DNA from: a bacterium Ga0077546
GTDB taxonomy: Bacteria; Cyanobacteriota; Vampirovibrionia; Obscuribacterales; Obscuribacteraceae
Assembly (NCBI GenBank): GCA_001464165.1
Contig: LNEX01000460.1
Location: 1-6,952, forward strand
Direction of reading: 5' to 3'
Length of the DNA: 6,952 bases
Both the position numbers and the translations under genes were made by a program. Position 1 is the first letter of the stretch. Each line of letters starts with the position of its first letter. The notes under the pieces are model-generated. The model was not told where the DNA came from and did no database searches. It worked only from the letters and a program-made list of their open reading frames with translations. Shown here piece after piece: positions 1 to 5,772 of the stretch.

Positions 1-2
1 AG

Positions 3-713
3 GGCGAATACACTCGGGCGCTCAAGATCGACAGTGGCAATGCTCTTGCTCATGCTTATTTGGGTGAGTGCTATCGTATGCAAAGCCGTTTTCGCGATGC
101 CATTGCCGAATGCAAAATTGCTTCCAAGCTCAATAAAGATCTTGTCATTCCTCATTTAATTTTGGCTCAGTGTTACACATCGGTGCGTATGCCAGCGCAG
201 TCCAATGAAGAATACAAACAGGCAATCGCCCTAAATCCAAAAGATGCCATTGTTCACGCCCGCTATGGTCTCGCCTTGGGCAAGATGAAAAAGTGGCCAG
301 AAGCTCTTGAGCAGTTTGTCACTGCTACGCAGCTTGATCCCAACTATTCTGAAGGTCATGTCGGCTATGCCTGGGCCTTGGCCAGCACGAACAAGGCTAG
401 TGAAGCCCTAAAGGAAGCGCGTTTGGCTGTTAGCTTGGCGCCAAATGATCCTGATACGCACTCTAATTTAGCTTGGGTGTACGCAAAAAATGGTGACCGC
501 CAGTCGGCTCTGATCGAATATAGATTGGCATTGTCGATTGATCCCAAGAATGGCCAATTGCACAAGGCCTTGGCTTTAGAGCTGAAGGACGCAGGAGATA
601 CAAGCAGTGCTATTGCCGAGCTAATGACAGCTAAGCATATGCTGCCTAACGATTATGAAATTGGATTGGCCTTGCAGTCTTTGTTGCCAAAGAGCAAGAC
701 TAATTTAGAGTAG
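3..713 (+). CDS. TPR-repeat protein, 3' portion (5' end outside window)
   Basis: The frame is open to the left edge: codons from position 3 read as the end of a TPR helix (EYTRALKID) before the first start-like codon, a TTG at 60. That TTG is therefore internal and the gene begins outside the window. About 236 residues are visible, made of one partial and six consecutive 34-residue tetratricopeptide repeats, each ending in a turn such as LNPKD, LDPNY, LAPND or IDPKN, followed by a short polar tail. TPR arrays form a right-handed superhelical scaffold for protein-protein contacts. Nothing visible indicates an enzyme, a partner or a membrane anchor; a signal peptide or further domain could lie upstream. 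The stop is TAG, 23 nt from the convergent pyrE stop, and no clear hairpin terminator lies between them. The repeat family is certain; the specific function is unknown. Confidence 0.9.
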   Translation, partial: GEYTRALKIDSGNALAHAYLGECYRMQSRFRDAIAECKIASKLNKDLVIPHLILAQCYTSVRMPAQSNEEYKQAIALNPKDAIVHARYGLALGKMKKWPEALEQFVTATQLDPNYSEGHVGYAWALASTNKASEALKEARLAVSLAPNDPDTHSNLAWVYAKNGDRQSALIEYRLALSIDPKNGQLHKALALELKDAGDTSSAIAELMTAKHMLPNDYEIGLALQSLLPKSKTNLE

Positions 714-736
714 CAACTTATGCTGTTAGTTTCGGC

Positions 737-1423
737 CTATTTTTTGCTGCTACCTGGCTTTACTGGCTGGCTGCCGGCTTGGCACATAGGGCAGACGTCG
801 GCCTCATAGGTTTTTAAATTGAGTTGTTCTAAAGCAAAGAAAGGTTGATCAAACTTTGCTAGGCCACCACTGCGATCGATAATTGTGCCCACTGCCAATG
901 TTTTGGCACCCATTGCTGTCAACAGCTCAACTACTCTTTTGGCTGAGCCACCAGTGGTGGTGACGTCTTCTACGACGATAACTTCTTCGTCTTGAGCTAG
1001 TTCAATACCGCGGCGAATGACAAAATCTTTGCCGTTTTCGGCGCGCTCGGCAAATATTGCCCGCACCTGATCTTGAGCACTGTGAGGATTTGAATTTGTT
1101 TCTGTTGCCGCTTCTCCAGAGTTAAGAATTTCGTTGAAGGCCAAGGCCACAAAGACTTCGAGGTGGACTGCTCCGAGGGCAGGTCCAACTACTGCTTTAG
1201 GTTTAATGCCCGCTGCCAGCATTTTTGTTGCTAGTGCTCGGGCCAGATGCATGCCGTGGAGCGGATATTGAAGAATGCGCTGGCATTGCATGTATTGGTC
1301 GCTATGGAGGCCGCTTGACAGGAGGAAGTGGCCAGTCTGCCAGGCGTGCACCGATTTAAAGAGGGCTTCAACTGATGTGGCCAGATTTGCATCTTGTGTA
1401 TGTTGCGCTGAGCCTGCATTCAT
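737..1423 (-). CDS. pyrE: Orotate phosphoribosyltransferase
   Basis: Transfers the phosphoribosyl group of PRPP to orotate to give OMP, the fifth step of cytosolic de novo UMP synthesis. With the ATG at 1423 the protein is 228 residues. Residues 31-47 carry the N-terminal family motif (GHFLLSSGLHSDQY), 78-84 the VVGPALG loop, 120-127 VRAIFAER, and 150-160 the PRPP-binding loop VVEDVTTTGGS with paired acidic residues E152/D153. The C-terminus (VCPMCQ then VKPGS) matches bacterial PyrE proteins with a CPxC tail. The ATG was chosen over a TTG at 1480 because AGAGAGG lies 8 nt upstream and because the TTG falls inside a predicted -10 box. Residues about 96-119 (NEIL...SAQDQ) form a polar insertion where the family normally has a few residues. 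It lies 90 nt downstream of the same-strand GAF/GGDEF gene, so read-through is possible alongside its own promoter. No other pyr gene is visible. Confidence 0.93.
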   Translation of the reverse strand: MNAGSAQHTQDANLATSVEALFKSVHAWQTGHFLLSSGLHSDQYMQCQRILQYPLHGMHLARALATKMLAAGIKPKAVVGPALGAVHLEVFVALAFNEILNSGEAATETNSNPHSAQDQVRAIFAERAENGKDFVIRRGIELAQDEEVIVVEDVTTTGGSAKRVVELLTAMGAKTLAVGTIIDRSGGLAKFDQPFFALEQLNLKTYEADVCPMCQAGSQPVKPGSSKK

Positions 1424-1431
1424 AGATTTTG

Positions 1432-1438
1432 CCTCTCT
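1432..1438 (-). promoter_or_regulatory. Shine-Dalgarno of pyrE
   Basis: Reads AGAGAGG on the minus strand, 8 nt before the ATG at 1423. It decides the start codon of pyrE in favour of the 228-residue product. Confidence 0.7.
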
Positions 1439-1479
1439 TTTGTAACTATTTAGATTTAGCGATTTGAAAAATTCAACCA

Positions 1480-1510
1480 ATTATAGATGCCCGTATCCAC
1501 TTATTGTTGA
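1480..1510 (-). promoter_or_regulatory. Candidate sigma70-type promoter for pyrE
   Basis: On the minus strand a perfect TATAAT (1480-1485) is preceded by TCAACA (1505-1510, 4 of 6 matches to TTGACA) with a 19-bp spacer, slightly long. Transcription would start near 1473 and give a leader of about 50 nt. A TTGAA/TTCAA dyad (1464-1476) spans the predicted start. The -35 box overlaps the gap just after the upstream gene's stop. The -10 match is strong and the -35 weak. Confidence 0.45.
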
Positions 1511-1513
1511 TTG

Positions 1514-3508
1514 CTAAACTATTTGCATTAAACCGTGCTGCTTCAAGAGATTGGCTGCTCGCCATTTGAGAAACTGTGGATATTGCTTGAGCTCGCTCAT
1601 GAGATCTTCCAGCACTTGCGGTTGGCTTGAAAGCTTGGCAAATAGTGTTTTCATTACCTTCATCTCGCGGGCTGAAATATCTATGTCGAGCAAGGCCGAC
1701 TGCCAGTCGTCATCGCTGGCTATAGCTGCAACTTTGATTTTTAAATCCGGTAATTCGGCCTTGGCTACAGTGAAGTGATCGGCAGCTAAGCATGCTTCCA
1801 TCAATGCTGTGCTTAGTGGTGGTGTCTTGCCTTCGTTCTGCTCAATTGTTGGCAGCTCATTCATTTGTTGAAAGTGAAAGTGACCACTGTTGAAGAAAAT
1901 CATAAACTCAGTAAAGGCGTCCATACCCGAGCTGTTTTCAAGTTTCGAATGTACTAGTTTGCCTTTGTCCCAAATGCTAACAAATGTAGTGCTTGAGCTG
2001 TTTGTCACAGTCAAAATACCAGTTTTGGCACTTGCCGCTATTGACTGCAGTAGACTGTAACTGTCAAGTACTCCTAATTCGCCGTCTATGACGGCATTTT
2101 TTTGTGGTTGAAAGCTAGGGGGCACTTGGTGGGTGAAGACACAATTTTCCGTGCCCATTGTTTCTTGAGCATAGTCTAATGCAAGGAGACCCCGGCTTAA
2201 AACAGTCTCAGCGTCTTCTCCTGCATTGCAGGGCGTAACGCCAATTGACACAGACATAACATTTCTATCGCCAGCCCAGTTTTCATTGGCTCTAATTTGT
2301 TCGTTTATCGCCTTGGCTAGTAATTCAACTTTTGCTGCTTCCGCTGCTTCAAGCAAGATGGCAATTAGGTTTCTTTGATAGCGGCAAGCGTGCACGGCAC
2401 CTTGTATTTCGTACTGGTCTTTAGAGGCAGTGATGGCTTGTCTTGTGCATCTAGCTATTTGAGGCAGCCACTTTTCGATGGTGTCTTCAGTGGTGCCGAG
2501 ATATTCTGGAAGGTGTAGATTCATGGCAATGATCATCAGCGCCGGTTTCGCTTTGGGCTCGCAGGCCGCCACCATTGAGTCAAGCTTTGTCATAAGTTCG
2601 TTGAGGAAGCTGCGCGATTTTAGGCCGGTAAGCTGGTCTGTATTGTGTCTTTCCCGCTCTGATTCTTTGTCGCCAATACTCAAGAGCGACGAAGCCATTT
2701 GTCTACTAAATTTTTCTAGTCGCTTTAGTTCATTGGGGTCATAGGCGGCTTCTTGGCTAGAGAAACATATTGCTGCTCCAGCTGCTCGGCCGTTGCTTTC
2801 GACTGGAAAGACCACAGCTCTTTTAAATTTTTTGTTTTCCGCAATTTCTTCTAGTCCGTAGCGCTTGAGCGAGAGGGGACCAATGTCTATGAAATTGCCC
2901 TGAACTACAGCTAGCGATGAGCCGACACTTTTAAAGACTTTGAGAACAGATTCTTCTAGATCTTCTGACTTTGGATAAGATGCCGATTTGCTGAAGCCTT
3001 TGTGACCGCGCCGGATAAAAACCGTGGCCATGATTGAGTCTTTGTTTTGAAAGTACATTGCCTTTATTACTTCAGAGGCTAGAGCGTTGAAAGAGTGGGT
3101 TCCCACTAAAGTTTTGCCGTCTCTGGCAAATGCTCGGGCGACTTTGCTCTCGTCGTCGGCAAAGCTTTGCTTAACTTGCTGTATCTCGGCTGTTCGCGCT
3201 CGCCAGCGTTGAAGATCCTTTTCTTTTTCGGCGCTGGTCTCTTTTTCACGTTCCATTCCCGCTAACGGCAAAAAGAACGGTGCAAGAAGTGATTTTACCT
3301 CGGGTCCAGCCCCGGCACTTATTTCTTTTAGTGTCGATGAGTCAAGGGTTCTGGCATTAGCATGCTCTTCTAATGCCTTGCTAATAGCGCTGATTCGCGT
3401 TCCAACAAACAGTTCCACGGCAATTAGGCAAATTATGGCTAGAAAAGGCAGGGTTTTTACTAGGTGTGTTTGGCCCGAAGCGTAAATATAGATTGCCACA
3501 CAAAGCAC
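1514..3508 (-). CDS. Membrane-anchored signalling protein: GAF-like, degenerate GGDEF, DUF4388-like
   Basis: 664 residues from the GTG at 3508, the only canonical start in the frame. Domains in order: a partial hydrophobic stretch (1-10) and a clear transmembrane helix (about 17-36); a charged, probably coiled segment (about 85-115); a GAF-like region (about 125-275, inferred from length, position and pattern); a GGDEF-family fold (about 285-460) with DQLTGLKSRSFLNEL at 291-305, SVSIGVTP at 419-426 and a final LDYAQETMGTENCVF; a DUF4388/PATAN-like region (about 473-548, GELGVLDSYSLLQSIAAS then GILTV, GKLVHSK and SGHFHF); and a helical tail. At 374-386, where the GG(D/E)EF signature belongs, the sequence is ACRYQRNLIAILL, so diguanylate cyclase activity is unlikely. 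Such domains are usually sensory or binding modules. The GTG has no Shine-Dalgarno and the frame continues upstream through a fuller membrane helix, so the N-terminus is doubtful. The ligand and output are unknown. Confidence 0.85.
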   Translation of the reverse strand: MLCVAIYIYASGQTHLVKTLPFLAIICLIAVELFVGTRISAISKALEEHANARTLDSSTLKEISAGAGPEVKSLLAPFFLPLAGMEREKETSAEKEKDLQRWRARTAEIQQVKQSFADDESKVARAFARDGKTLVGTHSFNALASEVIKAMYFQNKDSIMATVFIRRGHKGFSKSASYPKSEDLEESVLKVFKSVGSSLAVVQGNFIDIGPLSLKRYGLEEIAENKKFKRAVVFPVESNGRAAGAAICFSSQEAAYDPNELKRLEKFSRQMASSLLSIGDKESERERHNTDQLTGLKSRSFLNELMTKLDSMVAACEPKAKPALMIIAMNLHLPEYLGTTEDTIEKWLPQIARCTRQAITASKDQYEIQGAVHACRYQRNLIAILLEAAEAAKVELLAKAINEQIRANENWAGDRNVMSVSIGVTPCNAGEDAETVLSRGLLALDYAQETMGTENCVFTHQVPPSFQPQKNAVIDGELGVLDSYSLLQSIAASAKTGILTVTNSSSTTFVSIWDKGKLVHSKLENSSGMDAFTEFMIFFNSGHFHFQQMNELPTIEQNEGKTPPLSTALMEACLAADHFTVAKAELPDLKIKVAAIASDDDWQSALLDIDISAREMKVMKTLFAKLSSQPQVLEDLMSELKQYPQFLKWRAANLLKQHGLMQIV

Positions 3509-3640
3509 TATGGCCGCGGCAACCTTTATGCTAAAGCCGTTGAAAAAGTCTGTGACCGTGGCGCCAAGGCTTTTATTAATCCGCAGGTTTTCGTTTTCTC
3601 GGTTTGGTATAGGAATTTGTTTCTCTGCCGTTTGATTAGT
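3509..3640 (-). other. Probable N-terminal extension of the GAF/GGDEF gene without a canonical start
   Basis: The frame of the gene starting at GTG 3508 stays open for 44 codons upstream, to a TGA at 3641-3643. The peptide is polar and basic (NRENENLRINK), then hydrophobic (FSIKVAAAIV), running directly into LCVAIYIYA of the annotated protein. Together these make a complete first membrane helix that the GTG start would cut in half. No ATG, GTG or TTG occurs in this stretch. The only non-standard options are CTG at 3586 and ATT at 3616 or 3580; ATT 3616 has a weak GAG-type Shine-Dalgarno (GCAGAG) about 6 nt upstream. The extension is inferred from hydrophobicity and an upstream promoter; it could also reflect a frameshift or sequencing error. 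Confidence 0.45.
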
Positions 3641-3642
3641 TC

Positions 3643-3671
3643 AAAATAGTCGCCAAATACTTTATTGCCAA
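3643..3671 (-). promoter_or_regulatory. Candidate promoter of the GAF/GGDEF gene
   Basis: On the minus strand TTGGCA (3666-3671, 5 of 6 matches) and TATTTT (3643-3648, 4 of 6) are separated by exactly 17 bp. Transcription would begin near 3636, just before the 44-codon extension, so the mRNA would include it. It lies in the divergent gap shared with the hydrolase gene. Confidence 0.4.
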
Positions 3672-3764
3672 TTTGGGCTCAAGGCTAAACTTTACTATGG
3701 TGTTGGCATTCAGGTTGTTCTCGTTCTAGTGCGGTAAAATGCCACAGAATATTTTCGAGGCATC

Positions 3765-4484
3765 ATGAAACCACTAATAGGTATCAATTTAGACATCAAG
3801 GCTGGCCCTCCAGAAGAGGCCGCCATTCAAACTCCCTATACCGAAGCCATACTTAAGAGCGGCGGTATTCCAATCTTGCTTCCTCCTATGCCGCGTGAAG
3901 ATTTGCGCGAAGTGCTGCGTCGCCTCGATGGCTTGATGCTCATTGGTGGGGCTGACTATTGTCCGAGTTTGTATGATGAGGTCGCCGACCCCTCCTGTGA
4001 ACTAACTCCGGCCAGACGGCAAGAGTTTGATCTCGCTCTTGTGAGTGAAGCCTTGAGCGACGACAAGATGCCAGTCCTAGGTATTTGTCTGGGCTGCCAG
4101 TTGATTAATATCAATCAAGGTGGCACCTTGGTGCAAGACATTAAATCGCATTTGCCCGATTCAACGGTGGAGCATGCCAGCAAGAATGGTTGGAAAGTTG
4201 GATTCAACCAGCACGATGTGATTATTACTGAAGACGGTATTCTCAGAGGCTTGTTTGCAGCAAGACAATTTTCTGTACCAACATCGCATCACCAAAGCGT
4301 GCGCAAGGTTGGCAATCTATTGAAAGCAGTTGCTACTGCTGAAGATGGAGTGATTGAAGCAATAGAGATGCCAGGTCGCGATTTTGTTGTTGGTGTGCAA
4401 TGGCATCCAGAAAGAGATTACGAAACCAATAGACCGCTGTTTGAAAAACTGATAACGGCGTCTCAAGGGAGGCGAGGGGACTGA
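3765..4484 (+). CDS. Class I glutamine amidotransferase-like gamma-glutamyl hydrolase (peptidase C26, PuuD type)
   Basis: A 239-residue protein of the family that hydrolyses gamma-glutamyl-gamma-aminobutyrate and related gamma-glutamyl amides in the cytoplasm. Visible family features: N-terminal PLIGINLD; LIGGADYCPSLY (59-70), the usual GG-D-P-Y element; the nucleophile elbow GICLGCQLIN with Cys108; TSHHQSV; and GVQWHPE, giving His214 and Glu216 to complete the triad. Length is close to the family norm of about 240-255. The elbow reads GICLGCQ where many members have GICRGMQ, so substrate preference may differ. The ATG at 3765 has a short-spaced CGAGG upstream. A possible -10 TAAAAT (3735-3740) precedes it without a well-placed -35. 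The stop overlaps the next gene's start by 1 nt, so the two are probably translationally coupled. No polyamine or GABA genes are nearby, so the true substrate cannot be named. Confidence 0.87.
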   Translation: MKPLIGINLDIKAGPPEEAAIQTPYTEAILKSGGIPILLPPMPREDLREVLRRLDGLMLIGGADYCPSLYDEVADPSCELTPARRQEFDLALVSEALSDDKMPVLGICLGCQLININQGGTLVQDIKSHLPDSTVEHASKNGWKVGFNQHDVIITEDGILRGLFAARQFSVPTSHHQSVRKVGNLLKAVATAEDGVIEAIEMPGRDFVVGVQWHPERDYETNRPLFEKLITASQGRRGD

Positions 4485-4486
4485 TG
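4467..4486 (+). promoter_or_regulatory. Stop/start overlap with strong Shine-Dalgarno (translational coupling)
   Basis: TGA (4482-4484) of the hydrolase shares its A with the ATG (4484-4486) of the epimerase. Two purine-rich sites, GGGAGG (4467-4472) and GAGGGG (4474-4479), lie inside the end of the upstream gene, 11 and 4 nt from the ATG. This fixes the epimerase start and supports co-expression. Confidence 0.7.
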
Positions 4487-5476
4487 GCAGGCCGAAAGAT
4501 ATTAGTTACCGGTGGAGCTGGCTTTATTGGGTCGAACTTGATCGATAGCTTGCTCTCTCAGGGCGACACTGTTGTAGCAATTGATAACTTCAACGATTTT
4601 TATGCGCCAGCGGTTAAGCGCCGCAATGCCGCTGAGCATTCCTCTCATCCAGCCTATACTTTAGTTGAAGGGGACATCCGGGATGATGTTGCTCTTGATA
4701 GTGTCTTTCGTTTTGGGCCTTTCGATGTGGTTGTGCATTTGGCCGCCATGGCTGGTGTGCGTCCATCGCTTATGCAGCCGGCCCATTATATGGACGTCAA
4801 TGTAGTTGGCACTCAGAAAATTATTGACCGAATTATTCCCCACGCTAAGCAAACCAGATTAGTTTTCGGCTCGTCTAGTTCTGTTTACGGTGGCCGCTCT
4901 GGTGAATCATTTAAAGAGACTGATCGCGTTGATCAGCCTCTTTCGCCTTATGCTGCCACCAAGGCTTCTAATGAATTGCAATGTTATGCTGCCTACCATA
5001 CTGCCGGGCTGCAAGTTGTCTGTCTGCGCTTCTTTACTGTGTTTGGTCCGCGGCAAAGGCCCGATTTGGCTATACATAAGTTTTGCCACTTAATCGATGC
5101 CGGTAAGACAATTGAACTCTTTGGTGATGGTACACCCCGCCGTGACTACACTTTCGTGCTCGACATCGTGGCCGGTATTGAGTCGGCGATGTCATACTCG
5201 ATACCTGGTTTTGACGTTATCAACCTGGGGCGCTCTGAACCCGTAATGTTGCTTGATATGGTCAAGTCTTTAGAAAAACATTTAGGCAAGAGCGCAAATG
5301 TTGTACACCTGCCCATGCAAATTGGCGATGTGCCTTATACCTATGCCAGCATAGAGCACGCTCGCAACGTCTTAGGCTATAGTCCAAGGTTTAGTTTTGA
5401 TGAGGGTGTAAAGCGCTTTGTTGACTGGTATGTCAATACTAGCCTGACAACTGCTGCCAGCAAGGCTAAAGTCTAG
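4484..5476 (+). CDS. NAD-dependent epimerase, UDP-glucuronate 4-epimerase-like
   Basis: A 330-residue extended short-chain dehydrogenase/reductase that probably interconverts UDP-glucuronate and UDP-galacturonate, a precursor for acidic polysaccharide. The N-terminal Rossmann motif TGGAGFIGSNL (9-19) binds NAD, with Asp34 of AIDNFND placed to hold the adenosine ribose. HLAAMAGVRPSL (85-96), SSSSVYG (130-136) and the catalytic YAATK (Tyr156, Lys160) follow, then LRFFTVFGPRQRPDLA and RRDYTFVLDIVAGIE. The FNDFY element after the NAD-ribose Asp and the RPDLA motif are characteristic of the UDP-glucuronate epimerase branch rather than GalE. Length fits that branch (about 320-350). The C-terminal tail is short and variable. 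Specificity rests on motif resemblance; another UDP-sugar epimerase or dehydratase remains possible. No glycosyltransferase or other sugar gene is visible. Confidence 0.87.
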   Translation: MAGRKILVTGGAGFIGSNLIDSLLSQGDTVVAIDNFNDFYAPAVKRRNAAEHSSHPAYTLVEGDIRDDVALDSVFRFGPFDVVVHLAAMAGVRPSLMQPAHYMDVNVVGTQKIIDRIIPHAKQTRLVFGSSSSVYGGRSGESFKETDRVDQPLSPYAATKASNELQCYAAYHTAGLQVVCLRFFTVFGPRQRPDLAIHKFCHLIDAGKTIELFGDGTPRRDYTFVLDIVAGIESAMSYSIPGFDVINLGRSEPVMLLDMVKSLEKHLGKSANVVHLPMQIGDVPYTYASIEHARNVLGYSPRFSFDEGVKRFVDWYVNTSLTTAASKAKV

Positions 5477-5517
5477 AGGGCAATCTAGAGTTGGACCTCT
5501 TGACTGCTTGCTCGGGT

Positions 5518-5527
5518 ACAACGTTGT
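5518..5527. repeat. 10-bp perfect palindrome upstream of the tRNA promoter
   Basis: ACAACGTTGT reads identically on both strands and lies about 42 bp upstream of the -35 box at 5570. It could be an operator half-site pair, but a 10-bp palindrome can arise by chance. Confidence 0.3.
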
Positions 5528-5569
5528 TTGAACTTTTGTTGTCTTGTCTGGTCTGGCCGGGATATTTGC

Positions 5570-5599
5570 TTGACACGCTCAGTCCTCGATTCGGATAAT
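5570..5599 (+). promoter_or_regulatory. Strong sigma70-type promoter driving the tRNA
   Basis: A perfect TTGACA (5570-5575), an 18-bp spacer and GATAAT (5594-5599, 5 of 6) form the best promoter in the window. Initiation would be near 5606, leaving a 5' leader of roughly 58 nt before the tRNA at 5664. A near-consensus promoter suits a stable-RNA gene. No start codon or gene other than the tRNA lies immediately downstream. Confidence 0.65.
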
Positions 5600-5612
5600 C
5601 TATACTCAGGTC

Positions 5613-5648
5613 TCTGTACAGATGTTGTCCTGCATTTGCATGGCAAAT
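5613..5648 (+). repeat. Two small dyads in the tRNA leader
   Basis: TCTGTACAGA (5613-5622) is a perfect 10-bp palindrome. ATTTGC-ATG-GCAAAT (5634-5648) is a perfect 6-bp stem with a 3-nt loop. Both fall within the predicted 5' leader between the promoter and the tRNA. They could be operator sites, leader structure or RNase processing signals. There is no T-run after the second stem, so it is not a convincing terminator. Confidence 0.35.
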
Positions 5649-5663
5649 CTATTTGAGTTCTAT

Positions 5664-5737
5664 GGCACGGTAGCTCAGTTGGTTAGAGCGGGCGACTCAT
5701 AATCGCCAGGTCGGGGGTTCGAGCCCCCCCTGTGCTA
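5664..5737 (+). tRNA. tRNA with anticodon CAT (elongator Met or lysidine-modified Ile2)
   Basis: A complete 74-nt cloverleaf: acceptor GGCACGG pairs with CTGTGCT (G1-T72 and G6-T67 wobbles), D-stem GCTC/GAGC, anticodon stem GGCGA/TCGCC with loop CTCATAA (anticodon at 5698-5700), variable loop AGGTC, T-stem GGGGG/CCCCC with loop TTCGAGC, and discriminator A73 at 5737. CCA is not encoded. It is not the initiator, because it has a 1-72 pair and lacks the three G-C pairs closing the anticodon stem. The anticodon arm GGCGACTCATAATCGC is identical as I recall it to that of E. coli tRNA-Ile2, whose C34 is changed to lysidine. Acceptor pairs A4-U69 and C5-G68 match that tRNA only in part. tilS begins about 1 kb downstream. 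Ile2 is favoured over elongator Met, not proven. Confidence 0.93.
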
Positions 5738-5772
5738 AATTTCTTAATCTAAATGATGGCTTGCGTCTCTAT

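Noticed and set aside
60..62. TTG as the start of the TPR gene
   Set aside because: The codons from position 3 already encode TPR sequence in the same frame, so this TTG is internal and the gene enters from the left edge.
714..736. Rho-independent terminator between the TPR gene and pyrE
   Set aside because: Only very short complementary stretches occur next to the T-run at 740, with no stable GC-rich stem.
1424..1480. Longer PyrE starting at TTG 1480
   Set aside because: The TTG overlaps a perfect -10 box and has no Shine-Dalgarno, while the ATG at 1423 has AGAGAGG 8 nt upstream and the extra 19 residues match no family motif.
2478..2744. Plus-strand open frame inside the GAF/GGDEF gene (also 1551-1778 and 3464-3649)
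   Set aside because: Antisense to a well-supported domain-bearing frame, with Cys/Ser/Arg-rich composition and no recognisable motif.
3494..3685. Minus-strand frame reading GNKVFGDYFELIKRQ across the GAF/GGDEF upstream region
   Set aside because: It looks protein-like but has no start codon and ends in a stop before reaching the main gene. It would matter only if a frameshift joins it to the signalling protein.
4661..4852. Minus-strand open frame inside the epimerase (also 4907-5089 minus and 4890-5093 plus)
   Set aside because: The epimerase frame explains this DNA fully through conserved SDR motifs, and these frames lack ribosome sites and family resemblance.
5472..5490. Direct repeat TCTAGAG (5472-5478 and 5484-5490) at the end of the epimerase gene
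   Set aside because: Two 7-bp copies 5 nt apart are easily chance, and no larger repeat or mobile-element boundary accompanies them.
5664..5737. Initiator tRNA-fMet
   Set aside because: The 1-72 positions can pair, and the anticodon stem lacks the three consecutive G-C pairs typical of initiators.
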